Numbered from the stretch's first letter, positions 26,427 through 36,484 are shown. The stretch is 64,000 nucleotides of DNA from Arthrobacter sp. M2012083 (GCF_000281065.1 NZ_AKKK01000018.1:1-64000), one strand, 5' to 3'. Numbers and translations are program-made. The notes: generated by a model from the letters alone, not told the origin.

Positions 26427-28952
26427 TTATTCCGCGTATTCCGAGGCGTCGGCCCATGCCATGCTCGGGCCGATGGCTTCCACGGGCTGGGACAACGGAA
26501 CGCCGGATCCATCCCTGCGGCCGTGTTCGTGGGGGAGTGCCCTTGCGACGCCCGCCGTCGAGGAAGCCTTCGCCGGACCATGACCTGCCCAAGCCAGGAG
26601 CAGTGTGTCCTCGCCCTTGAGGAAACGGTGGACCCGCACGCCGCCGGTGGCCCGGCCCTTGACGGGATACTCCTCGAAAGCGGTCACCTTCGCAGTCCCC
26701 GGGGCCGTCCCCGGCAAGGCACCGTTGGTTCCGGCAATGGTCACCACGACGGCGGCAGGATCGTCTGCGCGAACGGTACCGAAGTGAATTACTTCGTCGC
26801 CGGCCGCAAGCTTGATGCCGGCCATGCCGCCGGCCGTACGTCCCTGCGGACGGACGTTGGAAGCACTGAATCGAAGCAATTGGGCCTGCCGTGTCACGAA
26901 GACAAGGTCAACGTTGTCCTCCTGCGCCGGTTCCACCGCGAGCACCGAGTCCTTGTCTTTCAGGGCGATGATCTCCCAGTCTTCACGGTTCAGCGGGTAG
27001 TCCGGTTGAACGCGCTTGACCACGCCCTGGACCGTACCAATGGCGAGGACGGCGTCCAGGGGGACGAAAGCAACCAAGGTTTCGCCCTTGAGCAGGGTGA
27101 TGAAGTCCTTGGCGGGGACGCCGCCGGCCAGGTTGGGGAGACCGGAGACCGGAGGCAACACGGGCATGTCCATCACTTGGAGCCGGAGCATGCGGCCCTG
27201 GGATGTGACCGCACCGATTTCTCCCCGGGCGGTGGTCTTGACCACTGAGCGGAAGACATCGTGCTTGGTCCGGGGACCCGATTCGGCCAGCGGTTCCTGG
27301 TTGGACGTCCTGGCGATCTGTCCGGACACACTCAGCAAGGCCCAGCAGGGGTCGTCCGGAATTTCCAAGGGCAGCGCTGCGGCTTTGCCCTTTGGCCCCG
27401 GTACTGACGCTGCCAAGGCCGCAGCCGCCGTGGGAGAGACAGCTTCCGATTCCAAGAGCACTGTGCGGCGGGGCGTGCCGTACTTTTCGGCGACCACGGC
27501 CAACTCGCCCGAGACAAGATCGCGGAGCAGTTCATCCGAAGCCAGGATGGCCTCCAGGGCCTCGATCTCGCGGCGGAGTTCGTCCTGTTCCTTCTCCAGC
27601 TCAAGGCGGGAGTACTTGGTCAACTGCCGCAGGCGCAGTTCCAGGATGTAGTTGGCCTGGATTTCGGTGAGGTCGTAGATGGACATGAGGCGTTCACGCG
27701 CGGCCGAAGCCTCGTCCGAAGAACGGATGATCTGGATGACTTCGTCGATGTCCACAATCGCGATCAACAAGCCCTCCACCAAGTGGAGGCGGTCCTTCTT
27801 CTTGCCGAGGCGGAAGGACGTGCGGCGGCGCACCACATTGAGGCGGTGTTCAACGTACACCTGCAGCAGCTGCAGGAGGCCCAGCGTCTGCGGCTGGCCG
27901 TCAACCAAGGTGACGTTGTTGATGCCGAAGGAATCTTCCATGGGCGAGTAGCGGTACAGCTGCTGGAGCACGGCGTTGGGATTGAAGCCGTTCTTCAACT
28001 CGATGACCAGGCGGAGGCCGTGATTCCGGTCCGTGAGGTCAACGACGTCGCTGATGCCGGTCAGCTTCTTGGCGTTGACGGCATCCTTGATCTTCTCGAT
28101 GACCTTTTCGGGGCCCACCATGTAGGGGAGCTCAGTGACCACCAGGCCGGTGCGACGGGCGGACAGCTGTTCCACTTCAACCTTGGCCCGGGTCTTGAAG
28201 GATCCACGCCCCGTGGCGTAAGCGTCGCGGATTCCGTCCAGTCCCACGATGCGGCCACCCGTGGGGAGATCGGGCCCCGGGATGAACCGCATGATCTCGT
28301 CCAGCGTGGCACCTGGGTTGGCGATCAGGTGACGAGCAGCGGCGATGACCTCCACCAGGTTGTGTGGAGGCATATTCGTGGCCATGCCCACAGCGATGCC
28401 CGTGGTGCCGTTGACCAGCAGGTTGGGGAAAGCGGCGGGGAGCACATCCGGCTGCGTCAGCTGGTTGTCGTAGTTGGGGACAAAGTCCACTACGTCTTCG
28501 TCCAGGTGGTCCGTCATGGTCAACGCGGCGGCCGCCAAGCGCGCCTCTGTGTAACGCGGTGCTGCCGGGCCGTCGTCGAGCGATCCGAAGTTGCCGTGAC
28601 CATCGATGAGCGGCAGGCGCAGGGAAAAATCCTGCGCCATACGCACCATGGCGTCGTATATGGCAGTGTCGCCGTGCGGGTGGAGCTTACCCATGACTTC
28701 GCCCACCACGCGGGCGCTCTTGACGTGACCCCGATCCGGGCGGAGACCCATATCGGACATCATGTACAGGATGCGCCGTTGAACGGGCTTCAGTCCGTCG
28801 CGGGCGTCCGGGAGGGCACGCGAGTAAATCACCGAGTAGGCGTACTCCAGGAAGGAGCCTTCCATCTCGGACGTGACGTCGATGTCGACGATGTTCTCGG
28901 TGAAATCACCGAGGGGCTCGGCTGTGCGTGCGGATTTTTGGCTGCGGGCCAT
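26427..28952 (-). CDS. parC: DNA topoisomerase IV subunit A-like
   Basis: This 841-residue type IIA topoisomerase subunit breaks and rejoins DNA. The catalytic tyrosine is Tyr134 in [10 protein letters not shown]. The quinolone-pocket helix reads [19 protein letters not shown] (91-109), with Thr at the position equivalent to E. coli GyrA Ser83. The C-terminal beta-propeller region (about 500-800) lacks the GyrA-box QRRGGKG, which argues for topoisomerase IV rather than gyrase. The start is ATG at 28952, with AAGGA about 12 nt upstream. Its partner is the parE gene at 12.5-14.6 kb. Confidence 0.9.
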   Translation of the reverse strand: MARSQKSARTAEPLGDFTENIVDIDVTSEMEGSFLEYAYSVIYSRALPDARDGLKPVQRRILYMMSDMGLRPDRGHVKSARVVGEVMGKLHPHGDTAIYDAMVRMAQDFSLRLPLIDGHGNFGSLDDGPAAPRYTEARLAAAALTMTDHLDEDVVDFVPNYDNQLTQPDVLPAAFPNLLVNGTTGIAVGMATNMPPHNLVEVIAAARHLIANPGATLDEIMRFIPGPDLPTGGRIVGLDGIRDAYATGRGSFKTRAKVEVEQLSARRTGLVVTELPYMVGPEKVIEKIKDAVNAKKLTGISDVVDLTDRNHGLRLVIELKNGFNPNAVLQQLYRYSPMEDSFGINNVTLVDGQPQTLGLLQLLQVYVEHRLNVVRRRTSFRLGKKKDRLHLVEGLLIAIVDIDEVIQIIRSSDEASAARERLMSIYDLTEIQANYILELRLRQLTKYSRLELEKEQDELRREIEALEAILASDELLRDLVSGELAVVAEKYGTPRRTVLLESEAVSPTAAAALAASVPGPKGKAAALPLEIPDDPCWALLSVSGQIARTSNQEPLAESGPRTKHDVFRSVVKTTARGEIGAVTSQGRMLRLQVMDMPVLPPVSGLPNLAGGVPAKDFITLLKGETLVAFVPLDAVLAIGTVQGVVKRVQPDYPLNREDWEIIALKDKDSVLAVEPAQEDNVDLVFVTRQAQLLRFSASNVRPQGRTAGGMAGIKLAAGDEVIHFGTVRADDPAAVVVTIAGTNGALPGTAPGTAKVTAFEEYPVKGRATGGVRVHRFLKGEDTLLLAWAGHGPAKASSTAGVARALPHEHGRRDGSGVPLSQPVEAIGPSMAWADASEYAE

Positions 28953-28994
28953 GGGGTCGGTGGATCCTTAAAGATGTACTGCGGATGTTTTAGC

Positions 28995-29000
28995 TAGGCT
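28995..29000 (+). promoter_or_regulatory. -10 element, leaderless start at 29007
   Basis: TAGGCT is followed by exactly 6 nt and the ATG at 29007; there is no ribosome binding site. Confidence 0.55.
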
Positions 29001-29006
29001 AAGCCT

Positions 29007-31694
29007 ATGGTGGATCAGCCCGGCGTCGGCATTTATCCGGAATATTGGGAAGCTGATGTCGTGCTGCGCGACGGCGGGACAGCCCACCTTCGTCCCATAC
29101 GACCCGAAGATGCCGATGCTTTGCAGGCGTTCCATGCGGGTCAGTCGCAGGCCTCCATCTACATGAGGTTCTTCTCCTTCAAACCAAAGCTCTCCGGCAA
29201 GGAAGTCCGGCGCTTCACGGAAGTGGACCACATCAACCGTGTGGCATTCGTTATCACTATCGGCGGTGAAATCATGGGGATCGGCCGCTACGACAGGCTT
29301 GATGATCCCGCCGAGGCCGAAGTCGCCTTTAACATTTCCGACGCGCACCAGGGTCGTGGCATCGGCTCAATCCTCCTGGAGCATTTGGCGGTTGCCGCCC
29401 GGGAAAACGGCATCCGCCGCTTCACAGCCGAGGTCCTGCCGGATAACCGCAAGATGCTGATGGTCTTTGCCGACGCCGGCTACGACGTCAAACGACAATT
29501 CGATGACGGCGTTGTGAGCGTCGAATTCAACATCGACCCCACGGAGAAATCGCGGGCCGTCATGGAGTCACGCGAGCACCGCGCGGAGGCGCGCAGCGTG
29601 CGGGACCTGTTGTCGCCGTCGTCGGTAGCCGTCATTGGTGCCAGCCGAAAGTGGGGGACGGTAGGCTACCAGCTGCTGGAGCACATTATTGAAGGCGGCT
29701 TCAAAGGTCCTGTCTACGCCGTCAACCCGGAGGCGTTCGAACTTGCCGGGATGATCTCCTTTGGAAAGTTGTCCGAGATCCCGGGGCCGGTGCAGCTGGC
29801 CATCGTCGCTGTTCCCTACGAGGAAGTGCCCAAGGTAGTGGACGACTGCGCGGCTGCTGGCGTCAAAGGCATCGTGGTGGCCACCGCCGGATTTGCCGAC
29901 GACGGCGAGCGGGGACTCGCTCGCCAGCACGAGTTGGTGCGGCGGGCCAGGGCGAACGGAATGCGCGTCATTGGTCCGGAATCCCTCGGGATCCTGAATA
30001 CACACCCGGCGGTGTCTTTGAACGCTTCGATGGCGCCCACGATGCCCCCGCGAGGCAGCTTGGGTTTGTTCAGCCAGTCGGCTGCCGTAGGTGTTGCGGT
30101 TTACGCAGCCGCCAGCCGCCGCCGGCTCGGGTTGTCATCGTTTCTCTCCGCCGGAAACCGTGCCGACGTTTCCGGCAACGACGTCATGCAGTACTGGGAG
30201 GACGACGCCGATACCTCAGCCGTGGGCCTCTACCTTGAGTCGATCGGCAATCCCCGCAAGTTCTCCCGCCTGGCGCGCAGGTTGTCCCGCAGCAAACCGG
30301 TGATCGTTGCCAAGTCCGACGTCACCGGCCTCAGCCTTCCACCCGGACACGAGGTTCGCACCACCCAGGCGCCGTCCGCTGCAGTGGACGCAATGATGCG
30401 ACAGGCCGGCGTGATCCGTGTCGAGACCATCGAGCAACTCATGGACATCGCCCAGATCGCGTCCACGCAGGCGCTGCCCAAGGGACCGGGCGTAGCCGTG
30501 TACTCAAATTCCGTCGCGTTGGCCAAAGTGGTTGCCGACAGCGCCGGACCCCTTGGGTTGGATGTGGGCCGCCTTGTGACGGATATTGACCTGGACGCTG
30601 GTATGTCACTGGCGCTTCCTGCCCTTCGGGCAAGTCTCCAGGAAAGCCTCGCGGACGACTCCGTGCATGCCGTTGTGGCGGCCCTTCTCCCGGCCCGCGG
30701 ACTTACCGTGCAGTCACTCGCGGGAGTCCTGGCCGAATGCGCTGCCGAGGCCGGAAAGCCTGTTGTGGCTGCATTCACTGGAATCCTGGACCCCTCCGTG
30801 CACGTGGAAGGCATGGTGGGCGCAACGGGCAAGCCTGTGCTGCCGTGCTACTCCAATGCCGGTGCCGCCGTGGCAGCCTTGGCGGCGATCGTCCGTTACG
30901 CGCAGTGGCGCGACCGTGACCAAGGGCTTTTCGTGGAGCCTGACGGTTGCGATGTCGACGGTACCAGGGAAACGTTGAACGCGATGCTGGCTGGCGTCAC
31001 GGGAGAAAAGATCAGGAAACTCGACGCCGGTGCCGCCGCCGCACTGCTTTCCGGCTACGGAATCGATGTGGTGCCGACTCTCGGATTTGGTACCGCTGAT
31101 GAGGCCGTGCAGGCCGCGGAGCTTGTGGGATGGCCCGTGGTCCTCAAGACCACCGATCCTGCGTTGCGGCACCGGCTGGACCTCGGAGGCGTTCGGCTGG
31201 ATATTCAGGACGCCGAATCCCTCCGTCAAAACATCGCCCAAATGCGCCGTGCTTTGGAACCCTATGGGTCGCCCTCGCTTGAAGTACAGGCCATGGCGCC
31301 TGTGGGACAGGCCTGCACCTTTCGTGCCATGGAGGACCCCCTGCTGGGGCCGGTCCTGTCGTTCGGCCTGGCCGGGGATGCGGTGAACCTGCTGGACGAC
31401 TGGGCGCATCGGGTCCCGCCGCTATCAGCTGCGGACCTGCACGATGTCATCCGCTCGCCACGGGCGTCCCGGAAACTGTTCGGCTACCAGGGCCTGCCCG
31501 CCGTGGATGTGAAAGCTCTCGAGGATATAGCTGCCCGTCTCGCCAAGCTGAAAGATGACCATCCAGGAATCGCGTTGGTGGAATTCAACCCTGTCCTGGC
31601 GGGGCCCTCGGGTGCCACCATCCTTGGCGCGGATGTGTGGATCGGCAATGCGGCGCAGCGTACGGACAGTGCCCGACGTGCGATGCGGGGTTAG
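29007..31694 (+). CDS. Pat-like GNAT / NDP-forming acyl-CoA synthetase-like protein
   Basis: This 895-residue protein fuses an N-terminal GNAT domain (about 10-165; acetyl-CoA loop DAHQGRGIGSILLEHL) to a CoA-binding Rossmann domain (about 200-330), a succinyl-CoA-ligase-like domain (about 335-640) and an ATP-grasp domain (about 670-895). This set matches Pat-type lysine acetyltransferases that tune acyl-CoA synthetases, with the GNAT part at the N-terminus. In true ADP-forming acetyl-CoA synthetases a catalytic His follows the central domain (SHTGALAGSD-like). Here that stretch reads EVRTTQAPSAAVDAM, with no His, so the ligase part is probably regulatory. Leaderless start at 29007. It is divergent from parC. 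Confidence 0.85.
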   Translation: MVDQPGVGIYPEYWEADVVLRDGGTAHLRPIRPEDADALQAFHAGQSQASIYMRFFSFKPKLSGKEVRRFTEVDHINRVAFVITIGGEIMGIGRYDRLDDPAEAEVAFNISDAHQGRGIGSILLEHLAVAARENGIRRFTAEVLPDNRKMLMVFADAGYDVKRQFDDGVVSVEFNIDPTEKSRAVMESREHRAEARSVRDLLSPSSVAVIGASRKWGTVGYQLLEHIIEGGFKGPVYAVNPEAFELAGMISFGKLSEIPGPVQLAIVAVPYEEVPKVVDDCAAAGVKGIVVATAGFADDGERGLARQHELVRRARANGMRVIGPESLGILNTHPAVSLNASMAPTMPPRGSLGLFSQSAAVGVAVYAAASRRRLGLSSFLSAGNRADVSGNDVMQYWEDDADTSAVGLYLESIGNPRKFSRLARRLSRSKPVIVAKSDVTGLSLPPGHEVRTTQAPSAAVDAMMRQAGVIRVETIEQLMDIAQIASTQALPKGPGVAVYSNSVALAKVVADSAGPLGLDVGRLVTDIDLDAGMSLALPALRASLQESLADDSVHAVVAALLPARGLTVQSLAGVLAECAAEAGKPVVAAFTGILDPSVHVEGMVGATGKPVLPCYSNAGAAVAALAAIVRYAQWRDRDQGLFVEPDGCDVDGTRETLNAMLAGVTGEKIRKLDAGAAAALLSGYGIDVVPTLGFGTADEAVQAAELVGWPVVLKTTDPALRHRLDLGGVRLDIQDAESLRQNIAQMRRALEPYGSPSLEVQAMAPVGQACTFRAMEDPLLGPVLSFGLAGDAVNLLDDWAHRVPPLSAADLHDVIRSPRASRKLFGYQGLPAVDVKALEDIAARLAKLKDDHPGIALVEFNPVLAGPSGATILGADVWIGNAAQRTDSARRAMRG

Positions 31695-31739
31695 CCACAG
31701 GACTGGACCGCGCGGTTAGGTAGTCATCAAGCGATCTGT

Positions 31740-31745
31740 GAAAAT
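31740..31745 (+). promoter_or_regulatory. Possible -10 element, leaderless start at 31752
   Basis: GAAAAT is followed by 6 nt (GGGGGA) and the ATG at 31752. The GGGGGA abuts the ATG and is too close to be a ribosome binding site. TTAGGT lies about 18 nt upstream. Confidence 0.35.
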
Positions 31746-31751
31746 GGGGGA

Positions 31752-32477
31752 ATGAGCACCCAGTCTCCGACGCCTCAATCCCGTCCGTCCAACGCCGGGC
31801 ACCACACCTCCCATCATCACAGCTCGCAGGGACAGAGCCTGGATCAGGCGCTGCAGCAGGCAGGTTTCTACCCTCGGTTGGTGGCCGACGTCGTCGATGA
31901 CGCCTTGGATGGCCGGGAGTGCCTCTCCCACCTGGTCCACTTGGAGACCCATTTCGACCGTGCCGAGGTCCGCAGGCACATCACAGTGCTGGTGCTCACG
32001 GAGGACATGCTGGTGATCACCCACGTTGATGACCAGCAGCTGGATGAGGCCGGAGAGCAGATCGTTGCCCAAGTCTCCACTGAGTCCGTACCTGTGGCCC
32101 AAATCCGCTCGGTGGTCCTCAGCTACATGTATTCGCAGCCCCAGGACTACAAGCCGTCCGATCCTGTCCGGGAGATGACATTGTCCATCGCGTGGTCCGG
32201 CGGGCAGCGCCTGGACATGGGCCCGGCGAGCTGCGGGGATCCCCAGTGCGAAGCCGATCACGGCTACAGCGGAACCATCGCCCAGGAAGACATCGTCCTG
32301 CGGATCAGTGCAGAGGCGGACGGACTACAAGCGGTCCAGGATGCCAAGATTTTTGCCCGTGCACTGCGTGCGGTCAACACGGGCAATCCTTCCCCTGCCC
32401 AACATGCCAGCATCCCTGCACCGAGGCCGCGTTCGGGCGTCTTCAGCAACCGCCTCAGCCGCGGACACCAACGTTGA
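31752..32477 (+). CDS. DUF5998 family protein
   Basis: This 241-residue actinobacterial protein matches, from memory, the family DUF5998, found beside the nucleotide phosphodiesterase and thymidine kinase genes. The N-terminal 30 residues are His/Ser-rich and disordered. The core from about 28 to 215 is a mixed alpha/beta domain with ALQQAGFYPRLVADVVDDAL and HLETHFDRAEVRRHITVLVLT. No catalytic motif is evident. Its stop codon overlaps a possible TTG start of the next gene, so it is translated with the downstream phosphodiesterase and tdk. Confidence 0.8.
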   Translation: MSTQSPTPQSRPSNAGHHTSHHHSSQGQSLDQALQQAGFYPRLVADVVDDALDGRECLSHLVHLETHFDRAEVRRHITVLVLTEDMLVITHVDDQQLDEAGEQIVAQVSTESVPVAQIRSVVLSYMYSQPQDYKPSDPVREMTLSIAWSGGQRLDMGPASCGDPQCEADHGYSGTIAQEDIVLRISAEADGLQAVQDAKIFARALRAVNTGNPSPAQHASIPAPRPRSGVFSNRLSRGHQR

Positions 32478-32497
32478 GGGAAACCGCACAGAACCCG

Positions 32498-33703
32498 GTG
32501 AGCACGTCGTCTGGGACCAACCCGGCCGCTGATCTTCCATCGCCGCCGCTATACGGAAGCAAGTCCATAGCGGAAGTCCTTACCAGCGCTGCCGCATCCC
32601 TGGGCATGCCGGGCTTCGCCAACCACCTCCAGCTGCCATCAGCGCAGCGTGTCTGCGTGGTCCTTGCCGATGGGCTCGGCCGTAGCCTCTTGAAGCAGAA
32701 GTCCTCCCACACGCCCTTCCTCCGGTCGGTCGTGGCCGGGGGACAACGCAACGTCCCCACGTGGATAGACGCCGCCTTCCCCAGCACCACGGCGGCATCC
32801 CTCGCGAGCCTCGGCACAGGTTTACCGGCCGGCCAGCACGGAATGGTGGGCTACGACGTCCTCGATCCCGATCAGGACAAGGTAGTCAACCTCCTGGGTA
32901 ACTGGGATTCCCAAGTGGATCCCGCGCAGTGGCAGCCCCACGCCACGGTTTTTGAACGGCTTGCCGGAGAATTGGATGTCGTGACCGTTAGCCTGCCTCA
33001 GTTCGGAAACTCCCCGATGACTCAGGCTGCCCTCCGCGGAAGCCGCTTTGTTGGCGGCACCACGCTGCATGCCAGGACCGCTGCGGCCGCTGAGGCAATG
33101 TCCGGTGGTGGACGTTCCCTCATGTACTTTTACGCCAACGAGCTCGACAAAGCCGGTCACCGCTACGGCTGCCAGTCGGACCGTTGGGAGCACCAACTCG
33201 AAGAACTCGACTCGACGGTCAAGAGACTCTCCGCCACGCTGCCTGCCGGCACCACCATTCTGGTGACCGGCGATCACGGCATGTTGGACGTCCCGGAATC
33301 CCAGAGGATCGACTACTCCGCTGATGAAGCGCTGGTTGCAGGGGTCCGCCACACTGCCGGGGAGCCACGCATGGTGCACCTCTATCTTGAACCGGACGCG
33401 ACTCCGGCCCACCGGGAATCCCTGATTGAGGCGTGGCATCACCGCTTTGGCGAACGGATCTGGGCCTTTACACGGGAACAGGCCGTGGATGCAGGCTTGT
33501 TTGGCTCAGTGAGTCCTGGGGTGTCCGCGCGCATCGGCGACGTCATGATCGCAGCGCGTGACACCTTGGCTCTCTATGACACGCGGAGGGCCCGCCCGGC
33601 ATCCTTGGAAGTGGTGGGGCAGCATGGTTCACTGACCAAGGCGGAACGCGAAGTACCCCTGCTGTGCTTCGCCGCTGCCGGCAAGAAGGGCAAACGTGGC
33701 TGA
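32498..33703 (+). CDS. Alkaline-phosphatase-superfamily phosphodiesterase/pyrophosphatase
   Basis: This 401-residue protein has the alkaline phosphatase/nucleotide pyrophosphatase fold. The N-terminal metal site is VCVVLADGLGRSLL, the nucleophile region is DAAFPSTTAASLASLGTGLPAGQHGMVGY (metal-binding Thr and following residues), and the distal site is TTILVTGDHGMLDVP with Asp and His ligands. It probably cleaves phosphodiester or pyrophosphate bonds in a small molecule. The start is uncertain: GTG at 32498 is chosen, but TTG at 32474 overlaps the DUF5998 stop codon in a TTGA arrangement and would add eight residues. Its end overlaps tdk by 8 nt. Confidence 0.85.
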   Translation: MSTSSGTNPAADLPSPPLYGSKSIAEVLTSAAASLGMPGFANHLQLPSAQRVCVVLADGLGRSLLKQKSSHTPFLRSVVAGGQRNVPTWIDAAFPSTTAASLASLGTGLPAGQHGMVGYDVLDPDQDKVVNLLGNWDSQVDPAQWQPHATVFERLAGELDVVTVSLPQFGNSPMTQAALRGSRFVGGTTLHARTAAAAEAMSGGGRSLMYFYANELDKAGHRYGCQSDRWEHQLEELDSTVKRLSATLPAGTTILVTGDHGMLDVPESQRIDYSADEALVAGVRHTAGEPRMVHLYLEPDATPAHRESLIEAWHHRFGERIWAFTREQAVDAGLFGSVSPGVSARIGDVMIAARDTLALYDTRRARPASLEVVGQHGSLTKAEREVPLLCFAAAGKKGKRG

Positions 33704-34457
33704 GCTGGTCTTCTTCTCAGGCACCATGGACTGTGGCAAATCCACCCTGGCCCTCCAAATGGACCATAACCACCGTGCACGCGGCCGCGGAGGTGTTCGG
33801 TTCAGCTGTAACGACCGCGCAGGTGATTCCAGGATCTCCAGCAGGCTGGGCCTGCAAACCGACGCGGTGGAGGTTGTGGGTGACACCGATTTCTGGGACG
33901 AAGTGGTGGCCCGGCGAACCAACGGACTGCGGGTGGACTACCTCATCTGTGATGAGGCCCAGTTCTACTCACCCACCCAGGTGGAGCAATTGGCACGGCT
34001 TGTGGATGAGATGGAGGTGGACGTCTTTGCGTTCGGCATCACTTCCGACTTCCGCACCAGACTGTTTCCTGGCTCGCAGCGACTCATTGAACTCGCCGAC
34101 AAAGTGCAGGTCCTACAGGTCGAAGCCTTGTGCTGGTGCGGCCGCCGGGCAACGCAGAACGCCCGCACCGTCAACGGCATCATGGTGGTGGAGGGCGACC
34201 AAGTGATGGTGGGAGACGTCGCACCGCAAAACAGCGGCGAGGAAGCCGGGCCCACGGAGGGTGCATCCGCCGCTGGGAATCCGTCCCCTGTGGCTGGACC
34301 CGCTGACGCAGTGGGCTATGAGACGTTGTGCCGCCGGCACTACATGAGACGCGTCACGGCTCACGGCGCAAACTTGATGGCAGGCGCAGACCAACCGCTG
34401 CCGTTCGACGTCGATGCCTGCCTCTGGCCCGGCGCAGGGGCCCTTGGGCGCAGCTAG
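33696..34457 (+). CDS. tdk: Thymidine kinase
   Basis: This 253-residue type II thymidine kinase makes dTMP for the salvage pathway. Visible features are the Walker A motif GTMDCGKST (9-17), the catalytic CDEAQF (85-90), and zinc ligands Cys146, Cys148, Cys212 and His215. An unusual Gly/Ala/Pro-rich insertion of about 28 residues (178-206) sits inside the zinc-bound lasso, where most homologues are much shorter. GTG at 33696 overlaps the preceding gene by 8 nt, so it is translationally coupled. Confidence 0.94.
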   Translation: MAELVFFSGTMDCGKSTLALQMDHNHRARGRGGVRFSCNDRAGDSRISSRLGLQTDAVEVVGDTDFWDEVVARRTNGLRVDYLICDEAQFYSPTQVEQLARLVDEMEVDVFAFGITSDFRTRLFPGSQRLIELADKVQVLQVEALCWCGRRATQNARTVNGIMVVEGDQVMVGDVAPQNSGEEAGPTEGASAAGNPSPVAGPADAVGYETLCRRHYMRRVTAHGANLMAGADQPLPFDVDACLWPGAGALGRS

Positions 34458-34474
34458 CCGATGCAGCTGGCCGG

Positions 34475-34510
34475 TGCACGTCCAGGGCGCGTTGCACGTC
34501 CAGGGCGGCG
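34475..34510 (+). repeat. Two-copy 18-bp direct repeat
   Basis: TGCACGTCCAGGGCG occurs at 34475-34489 and again at 34493-34507, a period of 18 bp, in the short gap between the converging tdk and sepH genes. Confidence 0.8.
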
Positions 34511-34511
34511 G

Positions 34512-35852
34512 TTAGTCGCCTCTGGCCCCGAAGACGATCTCGTCCCAGCTTGGGATGCTGGACCGCTTGGGGCGTGACGGCTGGCGTTCGGCAGGGGAGT
34601 CCACGTCTTTACGCACGTCAGCGTCTTTCTGGTCCTCCACCGGCACTTCGTCCTGATGGGCGTCATGGGAAGATTGCGCCTCGTCGGCTTCGTCCGCTCC
34701 GCGGGGTTGCGGGTTTCCGCTGCCGCCGAGGAGTTCGTCAAGTCCTGCAGGCTTGCGTCCTGCCAAGGAAGTCACAGGTCGAAGCGGGCTGGCTACCACC
34801 GTTATTTCACGTGTGTCTGTGCTGACACCATTGTGGAGCTTCAGTGAGTCGTCGCCGTCGTCATCGTGCGACTCGAAGTGCCGTGGAGCGAGGCTGAGCC
34901 TGGACAGCATCGAAGGGCGTCCGTCTTTGCGTGCGTGCTCTTCGGCTGCAGGAGCCACCGGCTCGACATCCGGGACGCCGGGTTCTTCAGCCTCTTCTAT
35001 CTCCTCGCCGGGGCGCGGGTGCGCTGCGGGAACGTTGCTCAAGAGGACTGCCAAGGCGTCGTCGCCGTCTTCATCCACGCCAAGGCGCTGGCCGCGCCGC
35101 GAACGGAGCATTTCCAGCAGGCTGTCGGATTCCTTCGCGGACGCCCGTGCTGCCGTTTCGGCGTCGGTCTCAAAATCGAACGGCCTGTCCGAGACGGCAG
35201 CAAGCCGCCGGGCCGGGACCGGGCCGTCCATCGGCTCAAGTTCGCTGAGTTGCTGGGCCCAACGGTTGGCATTCTGAAGCGACTTGCGCTGGGGACTAAA
35301 GGTCCACATGGCAGGCGGCTCTTCGCCGATGCTTCCGTGAGCGCCGGGGACGGCTTCGAAGCGTGCGACGACGGTCCAGGTACCGTCGGGTCGGCGCCAT
35401 GAATCCCAATCCACCGAGGAGGCATCAATGCCGTGCGCTGAGAGTCGGTAGTCAACCATTTCGCCCAGAGTGGCCGGGTTGTCGCCAAAAGCGGAGCGGT
35501 AGATGTCATGCCCGGGAGCAGGGGAGGCAACTTCGATGTTTCGGGCCTGTCGCACTACGTACTCACGCTCTGCAAGCACAGGGCCTTCATAGCGTTGCAC
35601 GTTGGCGAGGGGGAGACCTGAAAGCTCTGCAACTTCCATGGCCGTAGCTCCGCTGCGGATCCGGGCCTGGATGTCGCGGGGCGACATGGAAATCGGCGTA
35701 TTGGAGGCGCGAGCGGCCACCTGGGCAGGGGTGCGGCTCGCCGCGGCCCTCAAGGCCTCGTCGATCGGAAGCTGGAACATCGCACCACCGGGGCCGCTCA
35801 AGAGCAGATGCCCGCCGTCGTCGTGGACGCCTACCAGTCGTAGATCCTGCAT
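34512..35852 (-). CDS. sepH: Septation protein SepH (DUF3071)
   Basis: This 446-residue protein of the SepH family binds FtsZ and stimulates its assembly in Streptomyces and mycobacteria. The conserved N-terminal DUF3071 domain (about 1-215) starts MQDLRLVGVHDDGGHLLLSG and includes MSPRDIQARIRSGATAMEVA, a helix-turn-helix-like segment. The acidic, disordered middle (about 235-400) leads to a short conserved C-terminal motif, RSSIPSWDEIVFGARGD, known as a typical end of the family. The start is ATG at 35852 after GGAGGG. It is divergent from DUF4193. Confidence 0.92.
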   Translation of the reverse strand: MQDLRLVGVHDDGGHLLLSGPGGAMFQLPIDEALRAAASRTPAQVAARASNTPISMSPRDIQARIRSGATAMEVAELSGLPLANVQRYEGPVLAEREYVVRQARNIEVASPAPGHDIYRSAFGDNPATLGEMVDYRLSAHGIDASSVDWDSWRRPDGTWTVVARFEAVPGAHGSIGEEPPAMWTFSPQRKSLQNANRWAQQLSELEPMDGPVPARRLAAVSDRPFDFETDAETAARASAKESDSLLEMLRSRRGQRLGVDEDGDDALAVLLSNVPAAHPRPGEEIEEAEEPGVPDVEPVAPAAEEHARKDGRPSMLSRLSLAPRHFESHDDDGDDSLKLHNGVSTDTREITVVASPLRPVTSLAGRKPAGLDELLGGSGNPQPRGADEADEAQSSHDAHQDEVPVEDQKDADVRKDVDSPAERQPSRPKRSSIPSWDEIVFGARGD

Positions 35853-36168
35853 AACACCCTCCACCACATGGCATAACTGACATTCGAAACTCTGCCACCC
35901 GCGGGGGGCTTTTCCTACTAGGGCAAAGGGCGTGCCGTGATATTCCGCTGAAAGCCGGTTCAATCCGGAAGGGTTTTCAGCCGATTCCCCGGCAAAAGTG
36001 GGCCTATGGACTTTTCGGGCCCGCGGGAGGACAATCTGGCCGGGATCGGGCACAAATCCGGGGCGTCCGGCGTTTGCACCCTTAAGCCGGCGGCAGGGAG
36101 GTTCCTGCGCTCCGGTTTCCAACCCGGAACAGGTATCCCCGGACAGGGATGGAGGACGAAGAAGGACC
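35853..36168. other. 316-bp divergent intergenic region
   Basis: This lies between the divergent sepH and DUF4193 genes. It holds small stem-like repeats, for example CCGGTTCAATCCGG near 35955, but I find no convincing promoter hexamer pair for either gene and no coding sequence. Confidence 0.3.
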
Positions 36169-36468
36169 ATGGCCACGGACTACGATGCCCCTCGAAAGAC
36201 CGAGGAAGACGTCAGCGAGGATTCGCTGGAAGAGCTCAAGACGCGCCAGTCGGGGAAGCAGTCCTCCGCAGTGGACGTCGATGAGACCGACCTTGCCGAT
36301 GGCTTTGAGTTGCCGGGCGCGGATCTTTCCGGCGAAGAGCTGCTCATTCAGGTCATGCCGCCCCAGCCTGACGAATTTACGTGTTTCAACTGTTTCCTGG
36401 TGAAGCACAGGTCCCAGATCGCAGCGGAACGGGACGGGCACCAGTACTGCACCGAGTGCGAAAGCTAA
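36169..36468 (+). CDS. DUF4193 domain zinc-ribbon protein
   Basis: This 99-residue acidic protein belongs to DUF4193. The N-terminal half is rich in Asp and Glu. The C-terminal half carries two CxxC pairs, CFNC and CTEC, which most likely bind one zinc ion. It is conserved across actinobacteria next to DUF3093 and dut, and its role is unknown. ATG at 36169 is preceded by GAAGGA and, further up, GGAGG. A longer in-frame extension to 35998 is not conserved in character. Confidence 0.88.
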   Translation: MATDYDAPRKTEEDVSEDSLEELKTRQSGKQSSAVDVDETDLADGFELPGADLSGEELLIQVMPPQPDEFTCFNCFLVKHRSQIAAERDGHQYCTECES

Positions 36469-36484
36469 CCGCAGCGTCCGGGTG

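Noticed and set aside
27783..28997. 404-codon plus-strand frame opposite parC
   Set aside because: It is antisense to conserved topoisomerase motifs, with no ribosome binding site or recognised domain.
34512..34600. Frameshift at the sepH 3' end next to the direct repeat
   Set aside because: The conserved C-terminal motif is intact and the repeat lies entirely outside the gene.
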